Part shown: positions 53,253 to 62,188 of the stretch, piece by piece | Numbering within the stretch: position 1 is the stretch's first letter | Layout: every line of letters starts with the position of its first letter | Assembly (NCBI RefSeq): GCF_021531595.1 | Contig: NZ_JADYUD010000007.1 | Location: 1 to 64,000, forward strand | DNA length: 64,000 nt | Source: Fusobacterium perfoetens | Lineage (GTDB): Bacteria; Fusobacteriota; Fusobacteriia; Fusobacteriales; Fusobacteriaceae | Reading direction: 5' to 3' | Translations under genes and position numbers: made by a program | Notes under the pieces: model-generated | The model's database searches: none | Told to the model about the DNA's origin: nothing | What the model saw: the letters and a program-made list of their open reading frames with translations, nothing else

Positions 53253-54566
53253 TTACCTGAATATGTCAAAATAAAAAATAAATTTATTATTTTTTATTTT
53301 TATTCCATACTCAAATGAATGAAGAGATAAAATTCTTTTAATAAGAGAAAGTCCTAAACCACTTCCTTCTATTCCTTTCTCAGTTCCATTATTTCCTCTG
53401 AAAAAAGGCTCAAATAATTTATCTGTCTTTTCTATTTCTTTAATATACATTGGATTTTCTATTACAATGTTATTCCCTTCTCTATAAATTTTTATTTTTG
53501 AATTTTCAGGAGAATATTTTAGAGCATTTTGTATAATGTTATTAAAAACTATTTCTATAAGTTTTTTATTTGCTGTCACTTCTTTTTCATCAATATCTAT
53601 TTCCCATTCTATATCTTTTTTAAGTTCCAAAAATTCAAATTGCTCAATGCTTTTTCTTATAACTTCATGCAATTCAAATTTTTCTTCAGAAAGTTTTGTA
53701 TCAGCTGAAGAAAGCTTTGAAATAAGCAGAAGATCTTTTACAAGAGTATTCATATATCTGCTTTCTTTTAAAATTACCCTGTAATAATTTTTTCTTTCTT
53801 GCTCCTCTGTAATTTTTCCAGTAAGAAGAAGCTGAGCATGTGTATCAATTACAGCAATTGGAGTTTTTAACTCATGAGAAGCATTGGAAACAAAATTATT
53901 AAGCCCCTCTATAGAGGACGATATACTGTCAGCCATTATATTTATACTTCTACTTAAATCTTTAAGCTCATCACTTGTATTAATGTTAGATTTCTCAGAA
54001 AAATCTAACTCTGCTATTTTTTTGGCTGCTCTGTTAAGAGCCCCTATATTATCAGTTATTCTCTTAGCAAAAATTCTGCTTATAAAAGCACTTATTCCAA
54101 GTGCAACAACAAGAGTTATTAAATTAAGAAGATATACTTCATGTCTATGACTGCTCATTACAGAAAGGGATGTTGTAATAAAAACTATTTCATTTTTTGA
54201 AATATTTTCTTTATAGACTAAAAGAATTATATTATTTTGCATTGAAATTATATGAAATCCATTTTCTACTTTTCTGTATCTGCTTCTGCTTTTTTTATGA
54301 TGAGACTCTGGTTTCATTGAATTCTCAATATATATATTTATTCCCTCTTTATCTTTTACATTTTCTATATATTCTTCAAGGGCATATTCATTATCTGAAA
54401 AATTTTTTATATTATCTTTTATTTTTATAATCTCACTTTTTCTTCTGTTTATATAAAAAGAATCTGCTGCAAATATGCTTAGAATATAACTTACAGATAT
54501 TGTAAAAATAATAAGAAATATAGAGAATAAAAAGATTTTTCTGAAAAGATTAATTTTTATTTTCAT
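53253..54566 (-). CDS. Sensor histidine kinase
   Basis: A 437-residue membrane kinase: TM1 (IFLFSIFLIIFTISVSYILSIFA, about 11-33), a periplasmic domain of about 110 residues, TM2 (LLNLITLVVALGISAFISRIFA), HAMP, HisKA with His in FVSNASHELKTPIAV, and an ATPase domain ending FEPFFRGNNGTEKGIEGSGLGLSLIKRI. Its ATG overlaps the response-regulator gene by 17 bases. The signal is unknown; a Spy-like gene follows, as in CpxRA-type envelope-stress systems. Confidence 0.9.
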   Translation of the reverse strand: MKIKINLFRKIFLFSIFLIIFTISVSYILSIFAADSFYINRRKSEIIKIKDNIKNFSDNEYALEEYIENVKDKEGINIYIENSMKPESHHKKSRSRYRKVENGFHIISMQNNIILLVYKENISKNEIVFITTSLSVMSSHRHEVYLLNLITLVVALGISAFISRIFAKRITDNIGALNRAAKKIAELDFSEKSNINTSDELKDLSRSINIMADSISSSIEGLNNFVSNASHELKTPIAVIDTHAQLLLTGKITEEQERKNYYRVILKESRYMNTLVKDLLLISKLSSADTKLSEEKFELHEVIRKSIEQFEFLELKKDIEWEIDIDEKEVTANKKLIEIVFNNIIQNALKYSPENSKIKIYREGNNIVIENPMYIKEIEKTDKLFEPFFRGNNGTEKGIEGSGLGLSLIKRILSLHSFEYGIKIKNNKFIFYFDIFR

Positions 54567-55212
54567 CTAACACATACCCCATTCCTCTTACTGTTTTTAA
54601 AAGAAATTCATAGCTTCCCATCTTTTTACGAACTCTTCTTACAAGAGTATCTACAGCTCTATCATCTCCATCAAAATCAAATCCCCATACTTCATTTAAA
54701 AGTTGTTCCCTTGAAAAAATTATTCCTTTATTCTTAAACATATATTCTAAAAATTGTATCTCTCTTCTTGTAAGCTCAATGCTTTTATTTTCTAAAATAA
54801 GTTCTCCTTTTTTTGAATCAAAAGAAAACTTATCATATTTATATATACTATTGTTATCTATCTTCAAAAGCTTTTTTATTTTAAGAGTAAGAATCTTAAG
54901 ATTAAAAGGTTTTGTTATATAATCATCTGCTCCTATACTTAAACCATTGTATTCATCTGCATCTGAATCTCTTGCAGTCATTATAATAACAGGAATATTT
55001 GAATTTTTTCTTATTTCTTTACATATATCCCAGCCTGTAACTTTAGGAAGATTTATATCTAAGAGAACAAGATCTGCTCCTGCATTATAAAATTTTTCAA
55101 TTCCTTCTTCTCCGTCAAAAGCTTTTATTATTTCAAACTCATCTGAAAGTGAATCATATAATACCTGCATTAAATTTTTTTCATCTTCTATTATTAACAA
55201 TCTTTTTTTCAC
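54550..55212 (-). CDS. OmpR-family response regulator
   Basis: A 220-residue response regulator: receiver with EDEKNLM, phospho-acceptor Asp in ADLVLLDINLPKVTG, MTARDSD and ITKPFNL, then a winged helix (ELTRREIQFLEYMFKNKGIIFSREQLLNEVWGFDFDGDDRAVDTLVRRVRKKMG). The start is GTG at 55212, six bases after AAGAGG. It heads the regulator-kinase-Spy-like operon. Confidence 0.92.
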   Translation of the reverse strand: MKKRLLIIEDEKNLMQVLYDSLSDEFEIIKAFDGEEGIEKFYNAGADLVLLDINLPKVTGWDICKEIRKNSNIPVIIMTARDSDADEYNGLSIGADDYITKPFNLKILTLKIKKLLKIDNNSIYKYDKFSFDSKKGELILENKSIELTRREIQFLEYMFKNKGIIFSREQLLNEVWGFDFDGDDRAVDTLVRRVRKKMGSYEFLLKTVRGMGYVLDENKN

Positions 55213-55242
55213 AAATTACCTCTTAAAAATTATTTTATAAAA

Positions 55243-55282
55243 AAGACTGCTGCAAATTTTATGTTAATATGCACCAGTCCTT
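55243..55282 (-). terminator. Terminator after ispF
   Basis: Minus strand GGACTGgTGCA ... TGCAgCAGTC with an AT-rich loop, followed by TTTTTTATAAAAT. It separates ispF from the two-component genes. Confidence 0.7.
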
Positions 55283-55289
55283 ATTTTAA

Positions 55290-55766
55290 TTAAATCTTAT
55301 TAAGCAAAACCACACAATATGATTTTATTCCTTCTTCATTTCCTGTAAATCCTAATTTTTCTTCTGTTGTAGCTTTAACACTTACATTTTCAATATCTGT
55401 GTGAAGAATTTTAGCCATTTTTTTTCTCATCTCTTCAATGTAATCTTTAAGCTTTGGTTTCTGAGCTACAATTATTGAATCAAGATTTCCTATTTTATAT
55501 CCTTTTTCTCTCATAAGTTCATAAACTTTTTTTAAAAGAATTTTGCTGTCTATTCCTTCATATTTCATATCTGTATCTGGAAAATGTTTTCCTATATCTC
55601 CAAGAGCAAGAGCTCCTAAAATTGCATCCATAACAGCATGAATAAGAACATCTCCATCTGAATGTCCAAGAACTCCCTTTATATGAGGAATTTCCACTCC
55701 TCCTAAAACAAGTTTTCTTCCCTCTACAAGTTTATGAACATCATAACCATTTCCTATTCTTATCAT
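55290..55766 (-). CDS. ispF: 2-C-methyl-D-erythritol 2,4-cyclodiphosphate synthase
   Basis: IspF forms the cyclodiphosphate in the MEP isoprenoid pathway. 158 residues with [66 protein letters not shown] (zinc ligands in DVH and the later His) and [23 protein letters not shown] 55766 is one base after the rfaE1 stop; a longer frame overlaps rfaE1 without a site. Confidence 0.96.
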   Translation of the reverse strand: MIRIGNGYDVHKLVEGRKLVLGGVEIPHIKGVLGHSDGDVLIHAVMDAILGALALGDIGKHFPDTDMKYEGIDSKILLKKVYELMREKGYKIGNLDSIIVAQKPKLKDYIEEMRKKMAKILHTDIENVSVKATTEEKLGFTGNEEGIKSYCVVLLNKI

Positions 55767-55767
55767 C

Positions 55768-56754
55768 TTAGTTCCATTCCTTATATATATCATTATAGAA
55801 ATCTACTATTTCTTCTTTTGTTGCTGTTGATGTTCCTATTTTTCCAACTACAACTCCTGCTGCTGTATTTGCTATTCTTGCTGCTTCTGTCCAGCTTGCT
55901 CCAGCTGCTTTTGCAAGAGTATAAACAGATATTACAGTATCCCCTGCACCTGTAACATCATAAACTTCTTTGGCAAAAGTTGGAATATTTGCAACTCCAT
56001 TTTCATCGTAAAGACTTACTCCCTCTTCACTTCTTGTTAAAAGAAGATTATCAAGCTGTAATTTTTCTCTTATTGTTGTTCCTACAACATCTATATCTGT
56101 TCCTTTAGGAAGTTTTGCACATTCAAGAGCTTCTTTTTTATTAGGAGTCATTGAAGAAGCTTTTACATAGTTCATAATATTTGAAGGCTTTGGATCTACT
56201 GTTACTATTTTTCCATATTTTCTTGCTATTTTTATAGCTTCTTTAGCCACTCTTTCTGTAAGAACTCCTTTATCATAATCAGAAAGAATTATGGCATCTA
56301 TATTATCTATATTTTTTCTTAAATTACTTAAAATAGTTTCTTCAAGAATTCCATTTATATTTGTAGGATCTTCCCAGTCTATTCTAAGAAGCTGTTGATT
56401 TCCACCAAGTATTCTTCTTTTTACTATTGTAGGTCTGTCTTCACTTCTTATAAGTCCGTCTGTATTTACTCCTAAAAGTTTTAAAGATTTTTTAAGTCTG
56501 TCTCCATCAATATCATCACCAATTACTCCATAACAATAAGTTTTTACACCTAAAGTAGCTAGGTTATTGATTACATTTCCTGCTCCTCCTAAAACAAATC
56601 TTTCTTCTTTTACAGAAACAACAGGCACTGGAGCTTCAGGAGATATTCTTTCTACACTTCCTATTATATAGTCATCAATCATCAAATCTCCGATAACAGC
56701 CACATTTACTTTTCTAAAATTTGAAATTATTTCCAACAGTCTCTCTTTATTCAT
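55768..56754 (-). CDS. rfaE1: D-glycero-beta-D-manno-heptose-7-phosphate kinase
   Basis: RfaE1/HldA phosphorylates heptose-7-phosphate at C1 for ADP-heptose in LPS core synthesis. The 328-residue PfkB-type kinase shows [53 protein letters not shown], and the anion-hole [16 protein letters not shown]. Only the kinase part is present; the adenylyltransferase part that is fused in E. coli HldE must be a separate gene elsewhere. Good ribosome site GGAGG. It supports a Gram-negative outer membrane. Confidence 0.93.
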   Translation of the reverse strand: MNKERLLEIISNFRKVNVAVIGDLMIDDYIIGSVERISPEAPVPVVSVKEERFVLGGAGNVINNLATLGVKTYCYGVIGDDIDGDRLKKSLKLLGVNTDGLIRSEDRPTIVKRRILGGNQQLLRIDWEDPTNINGILEETILSNLRKNIDNIDAIILSDYDKGVLTERVAKEAIKIARKYGKIVTVDPKPSNIMNYVKASSMTPNKKEALECAKLPKGTDIDVVGTTIREKLQLDNLLLTRSEEGVSLYDENGVANIPTFAKEVYDVTGAGDTVISVYTLAKAAGASWTEAARIANTAAGVVVGKIGTSTATKEEIVDFYNDIYKEWN

Positions 56755-56838
56755 TTTTCCTCCAGAAATACTCTACGAATTAATACATTTTCTTTCATTT
56801 TATATTTTACTAATAAATTTTAATAATAGCAAGAAATA

Positions 56839-58461
56839 TTAAATATGCTGAAAAGTTTCCATTCCTGCATCATTAAATCCACTATCTTTTACAACATCAA
56901 CCTTTAATCTTATATAAAGGTCTGTAACTTCTTTTCTTTCAGAACTATTTTTAAAAAGAGCTCCTACAACAGGAACTGCAGATATAAAAGGAATTCTACT
57001 TTCACCCTTTTGGATTATTCCCTTTTTAAGTCCTCCTATAAAAACTGTATCTCCATCTTTCATTCTCACTGTTGTTTCTATATTTCTTGAAATTTTTGAA
57101 CCTCCCTTCATATCAGAATCCGTACTGCTGTCATCATCTTCTATATAATTCTGCATTTTAAAATCACTTGTTTCAAGATTTATTTTTAAGACAATTGAAT
57201 CATCTTTCATAATTTCTGGAGTAACATTCAAAATTATTCCCGCTTCTCTAAAAATTGGAGTATAAGTTGTTTTTCCATTTTCATCGTTTTCTGTTTTTTC
57301 CTGCCCTATTATTCTTTCCTCAGTTATTTTAAAAACTCCCTCTTTTCCGCTTGTTGTTACTATTGAAGGCACTGCACTAATTGTAAGATCTTGTGTTCCT
57401 TGAAGAAGATTAAAACTCATTCTTAAAATATCTTCATCATTGTTAAAATTTCTTACAAGAGTGAAAACAGAAGAAAAAAGAGAACCTATTCCTGTTACTG
57501 ACGAGTCAGTTAAGATTCCTGTACTTATACTATTTTCTGCTTTTTCTGTATTTCCACCATAAAGCCATGAAAATCCTAAATCTTCAAAAAGATTTTCTGT
57601 CACATCTAAAATTTGAGCTGTAATTCTTACTTGTTTATTATGACTGTCTAACTCTTCAAGATATTTTTTTATCTTTAATACTTTTTTCTTTTCACCACTC
57701 ACATAAATTATTCCTTTATCTTTGTTTTTTGAAAAGTTAACACCCTCTTTTAATCCTGTATCAAGCATATTTTCAATATTTATAGTTTCCACATCACTGA
57801 ATTTTATTTTTTCTATAACAAATCCCTCTTCTTCTGCCTCTTTTTTCTCCTCTTTTTCTTTAAGATCTTTTTCCATAAATATCTTTACAGTATTATCTTT
57901 TTTATTTACATCAATCATTTCCCCTTCTATTCTGCAACCTTTTTTTTCTGCACGAATAAAATAAACTCCATATGGAATATTTTTAAATCTGAATATACCA
58001 TTTACATCTGTATAAACAGGATAGGAGTAATCATCAAGAAGAGTTATTTTTACTCCCTCAATATCTTTTTTATATTCAAGAGATGAAACTTTCCCTGTTA
58101 TATTTCCTCTCCCTTCTTTCTGAACTATTCTTGGAGAAATAAATATATATCCCTTTTCCTTTTTTGCCTTCCATTCATTACTTTCACATAAAATTGAAAG
58201 AATTTTTGTTAAAGTTGCTCCCTCTTTGCAAAATATATCTATATTTTTTTCTTTTATACTTTCTTCAGGAACTATTTCAACTCCCCCTTCTTTAGAAAGA
58301 TAAAAAAGAAAATCAGATACTTTTATTCCTGAAACATTTATTTCTTCTTTATATATTATCTTTTCTGTATCTATTTCTGTTTCCCCAAAAGTTAAAAAAC
58401 ATATAGAAAAGAAAAATACAAGATAAAAACTAATTTTTCTTAATACTCTTTTCACCCTCAT
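56839..58461 (-). CDS. pilQ: Secretin (PilQ/GspD-like) with inserted regulatory-like beta domain
   Basis: An outer-membrane secretin of about 540 residues that would let the pilus or pseudopilus through. After a signal peptide (ISFYLVFFFSICFLTFG) come an N0/STN domain (about 38-112), then a carboxypeptidase-regulatory-like beta-sandwich (about 119-197: ITGKVSS...GVKITLLDDYSYPVYTDVNGIFRFKNIPYGVYFIRAEK), an N1-like domain (about 214-275), and the secretin core (about 280-535: LEELDSHNKQVRITAQILDV, VPSIVTTSGKEGVF, DGDTVFIGGLKKG, IPFISAVPVVGALFK). No AMIN domains. The start is not certain (ATG 58461 or GTG 58464); it overlaps the PilO-like gene. Confidence 0.88.
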   Translation of the reverse strand: MRVKRVLRKISFYLVFFFSICFLTFGETEIDTEKIIYKEEINVSGIKVSDFLFYLSKEGGVEIVPEESIKEKNIDIFCKEGATLTKILSILCESNEWKAKKEKGYIFISPRIVQKEGRGNITGKVSSLEYKKDIEGVKITLLDDYSYPVYTDVNGIFRFKNIPYGVYFIRAEKKGCRIEGEMIDVNKKDNTVKIFMEKDLKEKEEKKEAEEEGFVIEKIKFSDVETINIENMLDTGLKEGVNFSKNKDKGIIYVSGEKKKVLKIKKYLEELDSHNKQVRITAQILDVTENLFEDLGFSWLYGGNTEKAENSISTGILTDSSVTGIGSLFSSVFTLVRNFNNDEDILRMSFNLLQGTQDLTISAVPSIVTTSGKEGVFKITEERIIGQEKTENDENGKTTYTPIFREAGIILNVTPEIMKDDSIVLKINLETSDFKMQNYIEDDDSSTDSDMKGGSKISRNIETTVRMKDGDTVFIGGLKKGIIQKGESRIPFISAVPVVGALFKNSSERKEVTDLYIRLKVDVVKDSGFNDAGMETFQHI

Positions 58462-59245
58462 CACCTAAATAAAATACTGCTCTTTTCCCATTCTCTAAAT
58501 TATGAAGTATAATTTTATTTTTTAATACATCTACTTTCCAATAACTTTCATTAAATTTAAATTTTTCTCCTTTTTTTAAATAATACCTTTGCTCTATCCC
58601 TTTTTTATTAACAATATAAAATATCCCTCTATTTTCTCCTAACATTTTATATTTTAAAATTTTTATATCACCTTCACCTATATCTGTAACAGAAGTCTTT
58701 CTCTCAGCTGTTTTTAAATTTTCTGAAGTTTTTTCTATTTTTATTTCTATAGAAAATCTTAACTTTATCTTGTTGTCTTCTTTATAAAATTCAAAAGGTC
58801 CTTTAAAAATTGAAATATTTTCATTCTTATCTGTTTCAAGAAGAAAATTTATTATATTTTCTTCTGCTCCATATATTGTATAAGGAACTAAACATCTATC
58901 TTCATTAAAAATACTTCTCCCTATTTCATATATTTCTATATTATTTTTTAATAATTTATCATTTAATTCTTTTTGAAATTCTCCTAAAGATTTATATCTC
59001 TTTTCATTTCTCTTTTTTTCTTCATAGCACTCTTTTTGTTTTTCTTTTTCAGCTATAAGTTTCTTTATATCTTCAGTTATAATTTTTTCTGTTGAAATAA
59101 TTCTTTCAAGTCTTTTCTGCTTAAGTTCAATATTTTTTCTATTTTCATAAATTTTTTCTAAAGGAACTGCTACAAAAAAATAAAAAGCAACTGCTGCTCC
59201 TATAAAAAACGATATCTTTTTATGTTCTAATATAAATTTCTCCAT
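58430..59245 (-). CDS. PilO/GspM-like protein with PilP/GspC-like C-terminus
   Basis: A 271-residue bitopic membrane protein. It has a short cytoplasmic start, one membrane helix (ISFFIGAAVAFYFFVAVPL, about 11-29), a coiled coil rich in Glu/Lys (about 30-100), and a ferredoxin-like region (ENNIEIYEIGRSIF... to IKLRFSIEIKI) as in PilO/GspM. The last 80 residues (about 190-271) are additional and beta-rich (GIFYIVNKKGIEQRYYLKKGEKFKFNESYWKVDVLKNKIILHN), reminiscent of the HR domain of PilP/GspC, which contacts the secretin. No separate pilP is seen, so a combined role is possible but only inferred. Confidence 0.7.
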   Translation of the reverse strand: MEKFILEHKKISFFIGAAVAFYFFVAVPLEKIYENRKNIELKQKRLERIISTEKIITEDIKKLIAEKEKQKECYEEKKRNEKRYKSLGEFQKELNDKLLKNNIEIYEIGRSIFNEDRCLVPYTIYGAEENIINFLLETDKNENISIFKGPFEFYKEDNKIKLRFSIEIKIEKTSENLKTAERKTSVTDIGEGDIKILKYKMLGENRGIFYIVNKKGIEQRYYLKKGEKFKFNESYWKVDVLKNKIILHNLENGKRAVFYLGDEGEKSIKKN

Positions 59246-60216
59246 TATTGCACCTTTAGTTCCAGAAAAAATTCATAAAAATTTTCTTTTTTTATAATGT
59301 AATCATAAACTACTTTTTCTATTCTGCTATCTTTTTCAAGAATCTTTGAATATTCAAAAAGAGAGTTTTCATCAAGAGAATTTCCTTTTATTGTAAGAAT
59401 ATTTTTTTCAAAATAAATATTTTCTGCTGTTATATTTTCTGGCATCATTTTTAAAATTCTGAAAATCTTATCATTAAAATATTCTTTATTTTTTGAAAAT
59501 TCTTCCAGCTTTTCTTTTAATACAGATATTTCTTTTTCAAGCATATTATATTCTGCTTTTAATTTTTCTATCTTTTCTTCCCCTAAAATAATTTCTCTAT
59601 TTACAATTTCTTTTTCCCTTTCAAGTTTTGAATTATAATATTTTATTCCTAAAAAAAATAAAATAAAAATTAATCCTAAGATAATATATTGTTTTTTTCC
59701 TTTTATATCTCCTTTTCTTTGAAATAAAATATCATAATCGTCTAAGATATAATCCTCTTCATCTTTTATAAAAATTTTATTTACTTTTAGATTTTTTCTT
59801 AAAATGAATTCAACAATCTCTTCTATAAAATCTCTTTCAAAAATAAAAACAATATATATTTCATCTGATTTTTTAAAAAATTTTATAAAATAATTTTCTA
59901 TATTGTCTTCATCTAAAAATTCTTTTGCTGAATATTCTATATATTTTTCAAGATTTTCTTCTGAAACTTCATCTTTTGCTACCTGAACCTCAAATTTTTT
60001 AAAACAAAATTCATCTATAAAAATATCCAGAAAAAGTTTTCTTAATTTTCCACTATAAAGATTTAATTTTCTTTCTATATTTTCTGTATCCCAATCTGTT
60101 TTTTGAAAAATTTTTTCTACTTCATTTTCCGTTTCGTATATAATAATTTCATCTGAAAAAACTATTTTCCCTTTTCTTTTATTAAATATTTTATTTTTTA
60201 TATCAGTATATTTCAA
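59245..60216 (-). CDS. PilN/GspL-like inner-membrane assembly protein
   Basis: A 323-residue bitopic protein. Residues 1-170 are cytoplasmic and may be a degenerate PilM/GspL-type domain; a helix at about 176-190 (QYIILGLIFILFFLGIKYY) crosses the membrane, followed by a coiled coil (KLEREKEIVNREIILGEEKI...) and a C-terminal ferredoxin-like domain (MMPENITAENIYFEKNILTIKGNSLDENSLFEYSKILEKDSRIEKV), the PilN pattern. It shares one base with the PilO-like gene. No separate pilM lies in the window, so the N-terminal part may do that job. Confidence 0.7.
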   Translation of the reverse strand: MKYTDIKNKIFNKRKGKIVFSDEIIIYETENEVEKIFQKTDWDTENIERKLNLYSGKLRKLFLDIFIDEFCFKKFEVQVAKDEVSEENLEKYIEYSAKEFLDEDNIENYFIKFFKKSDEIYIVFIFERDFIEEIVEFILRKNLKVNKIFIKDEEDYILDDYDILFQRKGDIKGKKQYIILGLIFILFFLGIKYYNSKLEREKEIVNREIILGEEKIEKLKAEYNMLEKEISVLKEKLEEFSKNKEYFNDKIFRILKMMPENITAENIYFEKNILTIKGNSLDENSLFEYSKILEKDSRIEKVVYDYIIKKENFYEFFLELKVQ

Positions 60217-60835
60217 ATCTTAACTCCTTAATTTCACAATTAACAAGAGAATCTTCATTTAAATCTTTTTCAAATATATACTCTGTATGAACCTGTCCCA
60301 TTATTTTTATAATATATTTTTTATCTTCCATTTCTTCGGCATAAACATTTTTTAATTCTTTTGAAAAAGAAATTACAGCCTTATTAGTTCTTTTGGGAAC
60401 ACTGTTATTTTTTATAAGATTTTTAAATTTAAAAACTGTCTCCTTATCAGAATAATCATAAGTTTTATCATCTCCATCACTATTTTTTATAAATATTTTA
60501 TCAATAACAAAACCATTATCACTTTTTGTAAAAGCATCATAATTATTAAGCCATAAAAGAGTATTCCCCTTTTTCATAAAATATCTGATTACATCTTTTG
60601 TATCAGGATTTTCTGAAATTTCCTTTTCTATTTCTTCCACTTTTTTTAAAAAAACTGCTTCTAAAAGATTTTCTATACTTTCATTTTTTTCTATTTCTTT
60701 TCTGTCTCTTAATACAAAAAGTTCTTCTGATATAAGAAAAGAAGCTGAAAATATTGCCCAACTTATAAAAGAAAAAACAAGAACAGCCACTACAGTTATA
60801 TATCCTTTTTTCTTGTTTTCTTTTTTTACTTCCAT
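60203..60835 (-). CDS. Minor pilin-like protein (PilX/GspK-like)
   Basis: A 210-residue protein with a basic N-terminus and one membrane helix (KKKGYITVVAVLVFSFISWAIFSASFLI), followed by a soluble domain. Compared with classical prepilins the Glu at +5 is missing (G/YITVV), as is common for GspK/PilX-type minor pilins. It overlaps the PilN-like gene by 14 bases and the next gene by 10. Family identity beyond this is not clear. Confidence 0.65.
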   Translation of the reverse strand: MEVKKENKKKGYITVVAVLVFSFISWAIFSASFLISEELFVLRDRKEIEKNESIENLLEAVFLKKVEEIEKEISENPDTKDVIRYFMKKGNTLLWLNNYDAFTKSDNGFVIDKIFIKNSDGDDKTYDYSDKETVFKFKNLIKNNSVPKRTNKAVISFSKELKNVYAEEMEDKKYIIKIMGQVHTEYIFEKDLNEDSLVNCEIKELRFEIY

Positions 60836-61290
60836 ATATATTCTTCCTCTTTTGAAGTTTTATATGCTATTCTTAATTTTATAAATCCATCTTCTTCAAA
60901 AAATTTTCCTTTAACACTTTCAAAAACTATATCATCTTTAAGTCTTTGTCCATCTACAACAGTATATCTTATAAAACTGCTTCCATATTCCTTTCCTGTA
61001 AAATAATAAACAACCTTTATTGTTTTACATTCCCCGTCTTCATATATATCTTTTATTGCTTCTAATTTACCATCATTTAAAATTTTTATCTCTCTGCTAT
61101 TTTTAATTTCCCTATTTATATTTTCCATTACATATATAAAATTTCTGTTGTATCTAAGTTCTTTTCTCACTGTATTTTTTAAATTTATACTCTGTTTTAT
61201 AAATGGAAGAGCAAAACTCATAAAAACAGCAAAAATTCCTGCTACAATAACCCCTTCCAACAAAAAAATCCCTTTTCTCTTTTCTTTCAT
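60826..61290 (-). CDS. Prepilin-like minor pilin (GspJ/PilW-like)
   Basis: A 154-residue protein with a type IV prepilin start: KRKG/IFLLEGVIVAGIFAVFMSFALPFI, with Glu at position +5 after the predicted cut and a hydrophobic helix. The globular part (KTIKVVYYFTGKEYGSSFIRYTVVDGQRL) resembles minor pilins such as GspJ or PilW. It overlaps the next upstream gene by 4 bases. Confidence 0.72.
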   Translation of the reverse strand: MKEKRKGIFLLEGVIVAGIFAVFMSFALPFIKQSINLKNTVRKELRYNRNFIYVMENINREIKNSREIKILNDGKLEAIKDIYEDGECKTIKVVYYFTGKEYGSSFIRYTVVDGQRLKDDIVFESVKGKFFEEDGFIKLRIAYKTSKEEEYIWK

Positions 61291-61724
61291 ATAGGAAGAA
61301 TCTTTTTTATTATCTTATCTTTTGTTTTTACTTCTAAAATAAAAACCTCTGTAAAACTTTTTTCTATTTTATCTTCTTCTATAAATACTTTACTCTTTAA
61401 AAGAGATATCTTAATATCCGAAGAAATCTTTATTCCTCTTAATTTAGTAACTGTTTTTTCAGGTCCTTCTTTTAAAATAAAAACTCCTTTTTCTGTGTCA
61501 TCTTTTATAAGATAATAAGTTTTATCTGCACCTCCTTTTTCTTTTAATTTTTTTATAAATACACTCTCTAAATTCTCAGTGAGTTTTCTTATCTCATAAT
61601 CTTCTTTTATATAATTAAGTTTATTTATATTTTTGTTCATAAGCATAACAAGTGGTAATATTATAATTGAAAATAACCCTGCAACAGCTATGAACTCTAT
61701 AAAAAGATATCCTTTTCTTTTCAT
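61287..61724 (-). CDS. Prepilin-like minor pilin (GspI/PilV-like)
   Basis: A 145-residue protein with prepilin start MKRKG/YLFIEFIAVAGLFSIIILPLVMLM, Glu at +5. The globular part is short and Lys-rich. It overlaps the prepilin peptidase gene and the next minor pilin gene by 4 bases each, so translation is coupled through the whole cluster. Confidence 0.72.
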   Translation of the reverse strand: MKRKGYLFIEFIAVAGLFSIIILPLVMLMNKNINKLNYIKEDYEIRKLTENLESVFIKKLKEKGGADKTYYLIKDDTEKGVFILKEGPEKTVTKLRGIKISSDIKISLLKSKVFIEEDKIEKSFTEVFILEVKTKDKIIKKILPI

Positions 61725-62188
61725 AAAATTACTATAACCCCAAAAACTACACTTCCTATACAGATAAAAGGAGCAAATGGTATTTCCTTCTCTTTTTTAT
61801 ATTTTTTTAAAATTATTAATGGTGTTACAAAAATAAATCCTAAAATAAAAATAAGATTATGAAGTAATATCAGATTATAAATACCTGAATATCCTAAGTA
61901 AAAACCAATTGCTCCCATAAGTTTTATATCTCCAAATCCTATAACTTCTTTTTTAAAAAAATCACTTACATACCCATAGAGAAATATAAAAAGTACTGGA
62001 TAAATACCAAGTCCTAATAAACTCTTCTCAAAATCTCCATCTGCAAAAATTATTTTTAAAATTCCTAGAAAAATTATTCCAAGAGTAAAAAAATTGGGTA
62101 TTATTTTTTCTTTTATATCTTTTAAAGTTATTAAGATTAGAAAAATAACAAAAAAAATATCAAAAATATGTTCTATAATTCTGTCCAT
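61721..62188 (-). CDS. pilD: Prepilin peptidase, short form
   Basis: A 155-residue membrane aspartic peptidase (A24 family) that cuts the prepilin leader. The two catalytic Asp are in LITLKDIKEKIIPNFFTLG and VIGFGDIKLMGAIGF (GxGD). It lacks the N-terminal cytoplasmic methyltransferase domain of PilD/GspO, so it is like TadV/FlaK or ComC-truncated forms; N-methylation of the pilins may be absent or done otherwise. About six hydrophobic segments. It overlaps the prepilin gene by 16 bases. Confidence 0.88.
   Translation of the reverse strand: MDRIIEHIFDIFFVIFLILITLKDIKEKIIPNFFTLGIIFLGILKIIFADGDFEKSLLGLGIYPVLFIFLYGYVSDFFKKEVIGFGDIKLMGAIGFYLGYSGIYNLILLHNLIFILGFIFVTPLIILKKYKKEKEIPFAPFICIGSVVFGVIVIL

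Noticed and set aside
55734-55955. Leu-rich open frame on the plus strand (many LLLLL runs)
   Set aside because: Shadow of the Lys/Glu/Ala-rich codons of rfaE1 and ispF on the other strand; no ribosome site. Similar long antisense frames occur over mfd, crt, pst and gudD genes and were left out for the same reason.
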